Positions 17,884 through 25,537 of a stretch of 64,000 nt of DNA are shown here, piece by piece (within the stretch, counting starts at the first letter, position 1; each line of letters opens with the position of its first letter). The DNA is from Gemmatimonadota bacterium. Its GTDB lineage: Bacteria > Gemmatimonadota > Gemmatimonadetes > Longimicrobiales > Gaopeijiaceae. The notes under the pieces were generated by a model. It saw only the letters and a program-made list of their open reading frames with translations, was not told the origin of the DNA and searched no databases. The translations under genes and the position numbers were made by a program. The DNA lies in contig JABDLS010000139.1 of assembly GCA_013002885.1 (NCBI GenBank), forward strand, positions 1-64,000, read 5' to 3'.

Positions 17884-18587
17884 CCTCCGACCTCACTGGA
17901 ATCCCCTCCACGGCCCCCGAGAATCGCTTCGCCGATGGCGAGGTCACCCGGCCGGGTGATCTTCGGGTTCTGCCCCCCGTCGTCGATCATGCGAACCCGC
18001 ATGCCTGTGGCCTCCACCAGAGCCGCATCATCCGTGGCGCCCTCTTCGAGGTCGGCGTAGGCCGCGCGAAGTACCCTCGCCGGAAAGGTCTGCGGGGTGT
18101 GCGCATGCCAGAGCCTGGACCGGTCGGGCGTCGACTGGATGTAGGCCTCGCTGTCCACCCGCTTCATGGTGTCCACCGCCGGGCATCCGGCGACCGCCCC
18201 GACTCCTGTGTCAGCCACATCGATACAGCGGCGGACCACCGCCTCCGTCACGAGCGGACGAGCGGCGTCGTGGACGGCAATGACATGGAGGTCCTCGGGG
18301 AGGGCATCGAGGCACCGGGCGACAGACTCACCCCTGGTCTGCCCTCCCGCCACGACCTGGATCCGGGCGTCCAACGCTGTGAGCCACGGCGGTGGATCGG
18401 CGGCGTCATCGGAAGCCAGCGCCACAGCGACAGAAACGACACGATCGTCGGCGAGGAAAGGACGGAGGGACCGGACGAGGACGTACTCCCCGGCGAGCCT
18501 CAAGAAGGGCTTTCGTACCCCCCCCATCCGACGCCCGGATCCTGCCGCCGGGATCGCTACCCCCACTCGGGTTGCCGCTTCGGTCAC
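17880..18587 (-). CDS. ispD: 2-C-methyl-D-erythritol 4-phosphate cytidylyltransferase
   Basis: Third step of the MEP isoprenoid pathway, activating methylerythritol phosphate with CTP. The 235-residue protein has the CTP-binding loop AIPAAGSGRRMGGVRKPFL and the substrate block VIAVHDAARPLVTEAVV, with TPQTFPARVLRAAY near the end. Arg and Lys of the catalytic pair are both present in the first loop. It overlaps dnaB and tsaC by 4 bp on each side. ispF is not adjacent. Confidence 0.94.
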   Translation of the reverse strand: MTEAATRVGVAIPAAGSGRRMGGVRKPFLRLAGEYVLVRSLRPFLADDRVVSVAVALASDDAADPPPWLTALDARIQVVAGGQTRGESVARCLDALPEDLHVIAVHDAARPLVTEAVVRRCIDVADTGVGAVAGCPAVDTMKRVDSEAYIQSTPDRSRLWHAHTPQTFPARVLRAAYADLEEGATDDAALVEATGMRVRMIDDGGQNPKITRPGDLAIGEAILGGRGGDSSEVGG

Positions 18588-20005
18588 GGACCGAAGCCGC
18601 CATTACCCTCCGGGCCCGCGCCTCCATGGGCCGACGGCATCACCGACTCGAATCGGGTGTGGGCCTTGTGGAAATACAGGGAGACGACACCTGTGGGTCC
18701 GTTGCGCTGCTTGGCCACGATCAACTCCGCCTTGCCTTCGAGCTCTTGTCGATTCTCCGCTGAAGCGTAGTACTCGGGTCGGAACAGGAACATGACGACA
18801 TCGGCATCCTGCTCGATGGAGCCCGATTCACGTAGATCCGAGAGCATGGGTCGCTTGTCGGTGCGCTGTTCGGGGCCCCGGCTGAGCTGCGACAGAGCAA
18901 TGAGCGGGACCTCCAATTCCCTTGCCAAGGCCTTCAAGCTGCGGGAGATCTGACTGACCTCCTGGACTCGGCTTTCCGACTGACCGGTTCCCGACATGAG
19001 CTGCATGTAGTCGATGACGAGCATTCCCAGATCTTTGCCATCGGAACGGAGGTCGGACTGGATGCGGCGCGCCTTCGCTCGGATCTCCAGAACGTTGCTT
19101 CCCGGCTGATCGTCGATCCAGATGGGCGCCGTGTTGAGATGGCCCGCCGCGGCGCCAAGCCGCTGGTGCTCCTCGGGCGACATGCGCCCCCGCCGCAGCT
19201 TCTGGGCGTCGATCCGGCCCTCTGAACAGAGGAGACGCTGAACCAGCTGCTGCGACGACATCTCCAGCGAGAAGATGGCCACGGGATGGCTGTGCTTGAT
19301 GGCGGCCTCGGCCGCGACGTTCAGCGCGAAGGCCGTTTTCCCCATGGAGGGTCGGGCCGCGATGATGCACAGGTCGCCCTTCTGAAGTCCGGTGGTCATC
19401 CGATCCAGATCCGCGAAGCCGGTGGCGACGCCGGTTATCCCGCCCTTGGAGTGTTGGAGCTCGTCGATGTGCTCCATCGTCTCCCACAGGATCTCCTTGA
19501 TCCAGACGAAGCCCTCACGCTTGTGGCTCTCCGCTACCTGGAAGATCCGGGCTTCGGCCTGATCGAGGATCTCGTCGACCTGGAGCTCACCCTGGTCGTA
19601 GACGTCTCGGATGATCTGGGACGCCTGCTCGACGAGACGCCGGAGAAGCGCCTTCTCGCGTACGATATTGGCGTGGTACTCGATGTTCGCCGCCGTGGGG
19701 ACGGCGTCGACCAGGCGGCCGAGGTAGTCCAGCCCGCCCGAAGACTCGAGCTCGCCGGTCTTCTTGAGCTCCTCGGCGATGGTGATGACGTCGATGACGT
19801 CGCCCCGCTCGAACAGGCGGATCATCGCGCGGAAGATCCGACGGTTGCCCTCCCGGTACATCATTCCGTCGGAGAGGACCTCGATGACGCGCGTGACGGC
19901 GTCCCGATCGATGAGCATCCCACCGAGGACGGCGGTCTCGGCCCGTTCGGAGAACGGCGGCTGCCGGTCGAAGACCGTGTCGGCGAAGGTGGGGGAAGCT
20001 TCCAT
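18584..20005 (-). CDS. dnaB: Replicative DNA helicase
   Basis: A 473-residue hexameric helicase that unwinds DNA at the fork and binds primase. The N-terminal helical domain (about 15-120) starts PFSERAETAVLGGMLIDRDA. The RecA-like domain has Walker A IIAARPSMGKTAFALNVA, Walker B LGMLVIDYMQLMSG, and the Arg-finger and H4 blocks (SRSLKALARELEVPLIALSQ). No intein is seen and length is normal. It leads a chain of overlapping genes (ispD, tsaC, phosphatase, aroE). Confidence 0.97.
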   Translation of the reverse strand: MEASPTFADTVFDRQPPFSERAETAVLGGMLIDRDAVTRVIEVLSDGMMYREGNRRIFRAMIRLFERGDVIDVITIAEELKKTGELESSGGLDYLGRLVDAVPTAANIEYHANIVREKALLRRLVEQASQIIRDVYDQGELQVDEILDQAEARIFQVAESHKREGFVWIKEILWETMEHIDELQHSKGGITGVATGFADLDRMTTGLQKGDLCIIAARPSMGKTAFALNVAAEAAIKHSHPVAIFSLEMSSQQLVQRLLCSEGRIDAQKLRRGRMSPEEHQRLGAAAGHLNTAPIWIDDQPGSNVLEIRAKARRIQSDLRSDGKDLGMLVIDYMQLMSGTGQSESRVQEVSQISRSLKALARELEVPLIALSQLSRGPEQRTDKRPMLSDLRESGSIEQDADVVMFLFRPEYYASAENRQELEGKAELIVAKQRNGPTGVVSLYFHKAHTRFESVMPSAHGGAGPEGNGGFGP

Positions 20006-20083
20006 CAGGCGTGGGCGGCGGGACGTCGGGAGCCGAAGAACAGGAAAGTTAGCGGGGCGATGGGATGACGAAAGCGGCCCCCC

Positions 20084-21580
20084 TCAGCCGTCGGGTCGGC
20101 GCTGGACGGCGATCTCGCCGCCCGTCCCTTCGGGGCGGGCATAGACGATCTCGTAGCCACTCGCCTCCCCCTCGCCAGGAAGCGTCTCTCCGGCCGATGT
20201 CGCCGTCGACGGCCCCTGACCGTCTCCTCGAGCGTGGAGTCTACGGAGTACTCGGATGGCCTGGGGGAAAAGGCGTGGGTGGTGCGCGGGGCTGGGGGGC
20301 GCATCCTCCACACCCAGTCGGTCGAGTTCAGCGGCCACCGCCATCTGATTGCCCAACGTCGGTCCGTAGTGCAGAGACCGGGTCCCGCCGTTGACGTGAA
20401 GCCAGACCGCCAGGCCCACGAGGAAAGCGGCCATGGTGGCCGCCTGGCACACCAGCACCCGCCGGGCCCAGAGGCGACTTACCAGATCACTCATTCCCCA
20501 CCACCAGAGGGCGAAGAAGGCGATCCACACCCCGCTGTAGTAGTGAGGATGCTCGACCAGCCGCTTACCGTTGGCGACGATGACGAAGAAGACCAGGGTC
20601 AGCGCGACCACCCCTGCCACCGCGGCTTCGGCATCGCCGGTCTCCTTGGCGTCCTTGCCATCTGCGGCCCCTTTCGCCTCCCACACGTCGCCCTGCCTAA
20701 GCACGCGGTTCAGGAGAACGGCCCCCCACGCCCCCACGCCGTAGCTCACCGACGAGATGACGACGAGAGCCGGGGCAAAGCCAGCAGCGGTCCAGTCGCC
20801 AATGACGTAGTCGAAGCCTCTCAAGGTGAAGATCCGAAAGCCATCGAGGGCGAAGAGGAGGGCTCGGGGCGACGGCGACCACAGCAGATCGGTGGCCGGC
20901 CCAGCGGAGACGGTACGTAGATAGGGCGCGAGCGCCGCCGCCGCCGCCGCGCCCAACCCACCAGCGGCGAAGGCGAAGCGACGGTCGTGGGCGAGCCGTC
21001 TGCGCTGGCTCCAGACCAGATGGACGAGCACCGCACCCACCAAGGGAGTCGTCATCAGGTGGGTCATGACGCAGAGGACGGCGAACAGCGCCGTGCCGAC
21101 GAGCCATCTCGTCCGCTTCGAGGCATGAAAGGCGGCATACGTCGCCACGAGCATGGCCGTGAAGGGAATGGCGAAGCTGTTATCCCAGAGGTCCCGGGCG
21201 TAGAACCAGAGGTAGGGGCTCAGGAATGCGAACGCCCCCAGAGGCGTGGACAGGCGAGGGACACTGCGGCCGAGGAGGAGCAGGCCGTACCCGGTGAGTA
21301 GCGTGACGAAGACGACCTTCACCAACGCCACGATCCTGAGATCCGAGGTCAGAAGCAGCATGGCCTGATAGAACCAGGTCGGAGCGGCACCATACGCGGC
21401 GCCGCGCGTCCCCTGGAGCCCAGCCATTGCCACTTCCTTCGACTCGAGGGCGTCCAAAGCCCCCTGGATCAACAAGGGTTCGTCCGCGATGAAGGGCACG
21501 TCGCCGGGGAAGAGGAGGCGTACGACCCCCAATGCCATCAGTAGGGCGACGGCCGCCCGGGTATCGGGATCGTCTCTCAG
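20084..21580 (-). CDS. Polytopic membrane protein, GT39/PMT-like, probable CTG start
   Basis: About ten hydrophobic helices can be read. A short loop near the start (FPGDVPFIADEPLLIQGALD) contains an Asp-Glu pair like the first periplasmic loop of GT-C glycosyltransferases. By that resemblance it may add sugars from lipid carriers, but no family signature is decisive. ATG 21538 would cut the first helix after about ten residues. CTG 21580 restores it (RAAVALLMALGVVRLLF) and gives a 4-bp CTGA overlap with the glycosylase stop, like the other couplings here. About 75 C-terminal residues are soluble. Confidence 0.65.
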   Translation of the reverse strand: MRDDPDTRAAVALLMALGVVRLLFPGDVPFIADEPLLIQGALDALESKEVAMAGLQGTRGAAYGAAPTWFYQAMLLLTSDLRIVALVKVVFVTLLTGYGLLLLGRSVPRLSTPLGAFAFLSPYLWFYARDLWDNSFAIPFTAMLVATYAAFHASKRTRWLVGTALFAVLCVMTHLMTTPLVGAVLVHLVWSQRRRLAHDRRFAFAAGGLGAAAAAALAPYLRTVSAGPATDLLWSPSPRALLFALDGFRIFTLRGFDYVIGDWTAAGFAPALVVISSVSYGVGAWGAVLLNRVLRQGDVWEAKGAADGKDAKETGDAEAAVAGVVALTLVFFVIVANGKRLVEHPHYYSGVWIAFFALWWWGMSDLVSRLWARRVLVCQAATMAAFLVGLAVWLHVNGGTRSLHYGPTLGNQMAVAAELDRLGVEDAPPSPAHHPRLFPQAIRVLRRLHARGDGQGPSTATSAGETLPGEGEASGYEIVYARPEGTGGEIAVQRRPDG

Positions 21581-22383
21581 GGGTCCTCGCCCGCTCCCGC
21601 CAGGACCTCGCGCAGGAGCTGAAGGTCATCCCAGAAAGGACGCACCCAGCGCGGGTTTCGAAGGAGGGCCGCCGGGTGATAGGTCACGACCAGGGGCACC
21701 CCATGGTAGCTGTGAACCGCGCCGCGAAGCTTGCCCAGAGAGACCTTCTCACGTCGGGTCAGGAGCTTGCCCGAGAACGATCCCACGGCCAGAAGAGCGT
21801 GCGGTCGGACCAGGTCGATCTGTTTCTTGAGGAAGGGTGAACACGTTTCGATCTCGTCGGGCTTGGGGTCCCGGTTCCCCGGGGGGCGGCACTTGAGGAC
21901 GTTGGCGATGTAGACGCTTTCCTCGCGACTGAGTCCCACCGTCGCAAGGAGGAGGTCCAGGTACTGACCCGCTGCTCCAACGAAGGGTACGCCCGTCTGG
22001 TCCTCGTTGGCCCCCGGCGCTTCCCCCACGACCATGAGGCGGGCGTCCCGCGGCCCATCGGAGAAGACGACCTGGGTCCTGCCCTCGCAAAGGCGACAGC
22101 GGGTGCATTGGAGGGCTTCCTGTCGGAGGGCATCGTAGTCGTCGGGAAGGGTCGGGTCGGTGCCCGGTTCGCCGTTCGGCGGCTGGGTCACCGCGGAGTG
22201 AGATGCCGGGGCGGGCCGAGACGCCGTAGGCTGCGACGGCCCGCCGGCCGCGCGTGCCGCCGTCACCAGGCGCAGCGCCTGCTCCCGGGTGAGTCCTTCG
22301 AGGAAGATCTCTCCTGCCCCCATCTCCAGGCGCTGCCGGAGGAGCCGCGCGATTTCGGCCGGCAAGGGACGATCTTCGGTCAC
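21577..22383 (-). CDS. Uracil-DNA glycosylase, family 4 (Fe-S)
   Basis: Removes uracil from DNA. The C-terminal 190 residues have the family 4 features. Motif A is VVGEAPGANEDQTGVPFVG and motif B is VTYHPAALLRNP. Cluster cysteines are C-x2-C in LQCTRCRLC and C-x16-C between KCRPPGNRDP and IETCSP. An N-terminal stretch of about 80 residues, rich in Pro/Ala/Thr, precedes it. The frame is open further upstream, but GTG 22383 is chosen. It overlaps the coaBC stop as GTGA, and the codons upstream belong to coaBC in another frame. 268 aa. Confidence 0.92.
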   Translation of the reverse strand: MTEDRPLPAEIARLLRQRLEMGAGEIFLEGLTREQALRLVTAARAAGGPSQPTASRPAPASHSAVTQPPNGEPGTDPTLPDDYDALRQEALQCTRCRLCEGRTQVVFSDGPRDARLMVVGEAPGANEDQTGVPFVGAAGQYLDLLLATVGLSREESVYIANVLKCRPPGNRDPKPDEIETCSPFLKKQIDLVRPHALLAVGSFSGKLLTRREKVSLGKLRGAVHSYHGVPLVVTYHPAALLRNPRWVRPFWDDLQLLREVLAGAGEDP

Positions 22384-23648
22384 CGCGCCGCCCCGTCGGA
22401 CGTCGAGCCGTCCCCGATGTCGCCCCGAAGCACGGACACCCGGTCCAGGATCTCCTCGGCCACGTCGTCCTTGGACATGAGCGGCATCGGCTCTCGCTCG
22501 CCGGAGGCGTGGAAAAGGGTCACTCGGTTCGTGTCCACCTCGAAACCGGCTCCGTCCTCGGTGGCGTCGTTGGCCACGAGCAGATCGAATTTCTTTCCTT
22601 CGAGCTTGGCCAGGGCGTTGGACTCGAGGTCGTCGGTTTCCAGAGCGAAACCCACACACACGCTCCCAGCCTTCCGTGACGACAGCGTACCGAGGGCGAT
22701 GTCCGGGTTTTCCACGAGCGACAAGGTGAGGTCGTCACCCACATCACGACGCTTCATCTTCCGCTCCTTCGGCTCCGACGGCCTGTAATCGGCCACCGCG
22801 GCGGCAAAGACCGTAACGTCGGCTTCTTCGATCCGGGCGGCGACCACGTCGTCCATCTCACGAGCCGTCTCCACTCGTACCACCTCGACACCGAAGGGAA
22901 CCTCCAGAGGGGACGGACCCGAGACGAGGGTCACGTCGGCTCCGCGACGCCAGGCGGCGGCTGCCAGGGCGTACCCCATCCGACCCGAGGAGCGGTTGCC
23001 GACGTAGCGGACGGCGTCGATGGCCTCCCGGGTGGGGCCAGCCGTGACGAGGACGCGAGTTCCCGACAGCGCCGTCATCCCGGTGAGGGCCCGGCCCACA
23101 GCTTCCTCGATCTGCCAGGGCTCGAGCATCCGACCCGGTCCCTGACCCTCACCGACGGCGAGCGCACCCTCGGCTGGACCCACGACCTGATAGCACAACT
23201 CCTCGCTGAGGTGACGGAGGTTCGCCTGCACCTGGGCATGTGCGAACATGCGGTCGTTCATGGCCGGGCACACCAGAACCGGAGCGCGGGTGGCGAGGAG
23301 GGTGGTGCAGATGAGGTCGTCGGCACGCCCCTGGGCGGCGCGCGCGATGAAGTCGGCGCCGGCCGGGGCAACGCATACGACGTCGGCTTCGCGGCCGAGT
23401 CGGATATGCAGCGCGGCCCCTTCGGCGGAGAAGAGGTGGGTGAGCGCCGGACGCCCCGTCACGCCCTCGAAAGAGAGTGGCGCCACGAACTTCTGTGCGG
23501 CTCGGGTGAGGGCGACGTCGACGATAGCCCCCAGACGGGTCAGATCGCGGGCGATCTGAACGGACTTGTAGGCGGCGATGCCGCCGGTCACCCCGAGAAC
23601 GACGCGGCGGTCCTTCCAGGGGCGGCGCGGGACGAGAGCGGCTGCCAC
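22380..23648 (-). CDS. coaBC: Bifunctional phosphopantothenoylcysteine decarboxylase/synthetase
   Basis: Two steps of CoA synthesis. The CoaC half (1-185) has FMN/substrate residues GVTGGIAAYKSVQ, His81 in HIRLG and PAMNDRM. The CoaB half (190-422) has VTAGPTREAIDAVRYVGNRS, AAVADYRP and the Lys-rich loop KERKMKR. Odd point: the flexible loop usually carries a catalytic Cys in an LACG-x-G-x-GRM context. Here it reads ALAVGEGQGPGRM, with Val165 at that position. Whether another residue takes over is not known. Start is GTG. It follows rpoZ by 20 bp. Confidence 0.92.
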   Translation of the reverse strand: MAAALVPRRPWKDRRVVLGVTGGIAAYKSVQIARDLTRLGAIVDVALTRAAQKFVAPLSFEGVTGRPALTHLFSAEGAALHIRLGREADVVCVAPAGADFIARAAQGRADDLICTTLLATRAPVLVCPAMNDRMFAHAQVQANLRHLSEELCYQVVGPAEGALAVGEGQGPGRMLEPWQIEEAVGRALTGMTALSGTRVLVTAGPTREAIDAVRYVGNRSSGRMGYALAAAAWRRGADVTLVSGPSPLEVPFGVEVVRVETAREMDDVVAARIEEADVTVFAAAVADYRPSEPKERKMKRRDVGDDLTLSLVENPDIALGTLSSRKAGSVCVGFALETDDLESNALAKLEGKKFDLLVANDATEDGAGFEVDTNRVTLFHASGEREPMPLMSKDDVAEEILDRVSVLRGDIGDGSTSDGAAR

Positions 23649-23668
23649 CGAACGTCCCGGAGAACCTG

Positions 23669-23887
23669 CTAGAGCTCTTCGCGGCGCCGGCGCTTCACGA
23701 GCCGGAACTCGATCTGACCCGACGTCAGTGCCTCGAGGGCTCGTGTGGTGAGCTTCTTCTCCTCACCGAGTGGCATGGCCTCACTCGGGAGAGAGTTGAG
23801 TTCGCGCGCGTATTTCGCCGCGACGAGCACACCGAGGTACTTGCTCTCGGTGCCCGAGGCGACCTGATCAGGGGTGAAGACCCGCAT
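23669..23887 (-). CDS. rpoZ: RNA polymerase omega subunit
   Basis: A 72-residue protein with the omega core GTESKYLGVLVAAKYAREL followed by KKLTTRALEALTSGQI, matching the family's short version. It helps fold and assemble beta' and can mediate ppGpp effects. The gmk-rpoZ-coaBC order is a common bacterial arrangement and supports the call. The C-terminus is strongly basic (KRRRREEL). Confidence 0.93.
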   Translation of the reverse strand: MRVFTPDQVASGTESKYLGVLVAAKYARELNSLPSEAMPLGEEKKLTTRALEALTSGQIEFRLVKRRRREEL

Positions 23888-23896
23888 CGGTACTCC

Positions 23897-24616
23897 TTAT
23901 TGTTGGTCCTGCACGTATGGGCTGTATTCGGAATCCAGAATCCTGGCGACCTGCTCCCGGAAGTGGTCGGCGTCCAACTCGGGGGCTTCCGGCTCCACCC
24001 CCTCCTCCACGATGCCCCGGATTTCTGCAAGGCATTGGTCCAGATCGTCGTTTACAACGACGTGATCGAAGTCCGGCACCGCCTGGAGTTCATCGAGGGC
24101 CGAGATCAGCCTCCGGGCGATCGTCTCAGGCGGCTCCGTTCCTCGCCGCTTGAGCCGAACCATCATTATATCAACAGAGGGCGGCAGAACGAAGATCAAC
24201 ACCGCGTCGGGAATGGCGTCCTTGATCTGCCGCGCCCCCTGAACGTCGATGTCGAGGACGACGTGACGGCCGCGGTTCGCTTCCGACTCGATCTCCGAGA
24301 GGGGTGTCCCATAGAGGCGATCATGCACTCGGGCCCACTCTACGAAGTCCCCGGCCTCGATGCGTCGTTCGAACTCCTCCGTTCCGAGGAAGTGGTAGTC
24401 GACCCCGTCGCGTTCACCATGTCGTGGAGGCCGGGTCGTCGCGGAAATGGAGAATACATAGCGATCGGAGTTCTCCACCAGGCGACGCGCGATGGTCGTC
24501 TTCCCTGTGCCGCTCGTCGCTGCGAGGACGACGGGTCGAGCCCGCGGATATCGGCTTCGGGGCCCGGCGGCGCCACCCCGTGCTGCCTCTCTACCCGCTC
24601 CGTCGGTCGAGCTCAT
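23897..24616 (-). CDS. gmk: Guanylate kinase
   Basis: Phosphorylates GMP to GDP. The P-loop reads LAATSGTGKTTIARRL (the usual form is GPSGAGK). GMP-binding blocks ISATTRPPRHGERDGVDYHF and VLDIDVQGARQIK are intact, and FVLPPSVDIMMVRLKRRGTE forms the lid. At 239 aa it is longer than usual because of about 25 polar residues at the N-terminus and an acidic C-terminal tail. It overlaps yicC by 4 bp and precedes rpoZ by 9 bp. Confidence 0.95.
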   Translation of the reverse strand: MSSTDGAGREAARGGAAGPRSRYPRARPVVLAATSGTGKTTIARRLVENSDRYVFSISATTRPPRHGERDGVDYHFLGTEEFERRIEAGDFVEWARVHDRLYGTPLSEIESEANRGRHVVLDIDVQGARQIKDAIPDAVLIFVLPPSVDIMMVRLKRRGTEPPETIARRLISALDELQAVPDFDHVVVNDDLDQCLAEIRGIVEEGVEPEAPELDADHFREQVARILDSEYSPYVQDQQ

Positions 24617-25500
24617 TCCACGTTCTCGATCTGCTCGCGAAGACGCTCGATCTCCTCTTTGATGGCGACCGCGGCCTCGGCGATCTCCGCATCGTTCGCC
24701 TTGGAGCCGATGGTGTTCGCCTCCCGATGCATCTCCTGGACGAGGAAGCCGAGCCGCTTCCCTACCGGCTCGGCACTGTCGCCGGCCAGGGCCTCTCGAA
24801 AGAGCTCGATGTGGGAGCGGAAGCGGACCACCTCTTCGTTGATGTCCCAGCGCTCCGCGGTGTAGGCGATCTCCCGGGCTAGACGCTCTTCATCCACGTC
24901 GACTTGCTCGGCCAACTCCCGCACGGCTTCCCGGAGACGGTCCCGATGCTCGAGGAGCCGCCCCGGCGCCCTTGCCTCAACGGTGTCGAGTTGGCTCGCC
25001 ATGACGGCGAGGCGTCCGTTCAGGTCCTCCTCCAATCGCTCGCCTTCGGAAATCCTCATGACGAGACACGCCTCGGCGGCCGTGCTGGTCAGGCCGACGA
25101 GGAGCTCCTCCTCGACCCCCTCGGTCCGGTCGATTTCAGGTGCCCGGAACACATCGGAGAAACGCGCGATCAGCGCCAGATCCGGTTCGCCGGCCACCCC
25201 GAGTTCGTCGCGGAGTCGGCGCAGAGCGGCCACAAGACCACGAGCCTTTTCTACATCCACCGCGACCTCTTGTTCGCCGGCGGAAGCCGAACGATCCACC
25301 GTAAGAGAGACGGAGATGTGCCCCCTTGTCAGATGCGCCTTCAGCGCGTCGCTGATCGCCTTCTCGAAGCGGTCGAAACCCGAGGGCGTTCGGATGTTCG
25401 CGTTGAAGAACCGATGATTGACGGATTTCACCTCTACGCGAACCCGCCCGGCCGGGCAATCTACCTCGGCATCACCGTAGCCTGTCATGCTCCGGATCAC
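24613..25500 (-). CDS. yicC: YicC-family protein (endoribonuclease-type)
   Basis: A 295-residue member of the YicC family. It starts MIRSMTGYGDAEVDCP, has VEVKSVNHRFFNANIRTPSG, and a C-terminal block RSHIELFREAL ending in KRLGFLVQEMHREANTIGSK with TIGSKANDAEI. E. coli YicC is reported to cleave or adapt small RNA turnover, and the active residues here look conserved. Start is GTG 25500. An ATG four codons later is the alternative. Gene order yicC-gmk-rpoZ-coaBC is a widespread arrangement. Confidence 0.92.
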   Translation of the reverse strand: MIRSMTGYGDAEVDCPAGRVRVEVKSVNHRFFNANIRTPSGFDRFEKAISDALKAHLTRGHISVSLTVDRSASAGEQEVAVDVEKARGLVAALRRLRDELGVAGEPDLALIARFSDVFRAPEIDRTEGVEEELLVGLTSTAAEACLVMRISEGERLEEDLNGRLAVMASQLDTVEARAPGRLLEHRDRLREAVRELAEQVDVDEERLAREIAYTAERWDINEEVVRFRSHIELFREALAGDSAEPVGKRLGFLVQEMHREANTIGSKANDAEIAEAAVAIKEEIERLREQIENVE

Positions 25501-25537
25501 TCGTCACCTCCGTGGGTGGGGAAGAAGCTAACCGTCC

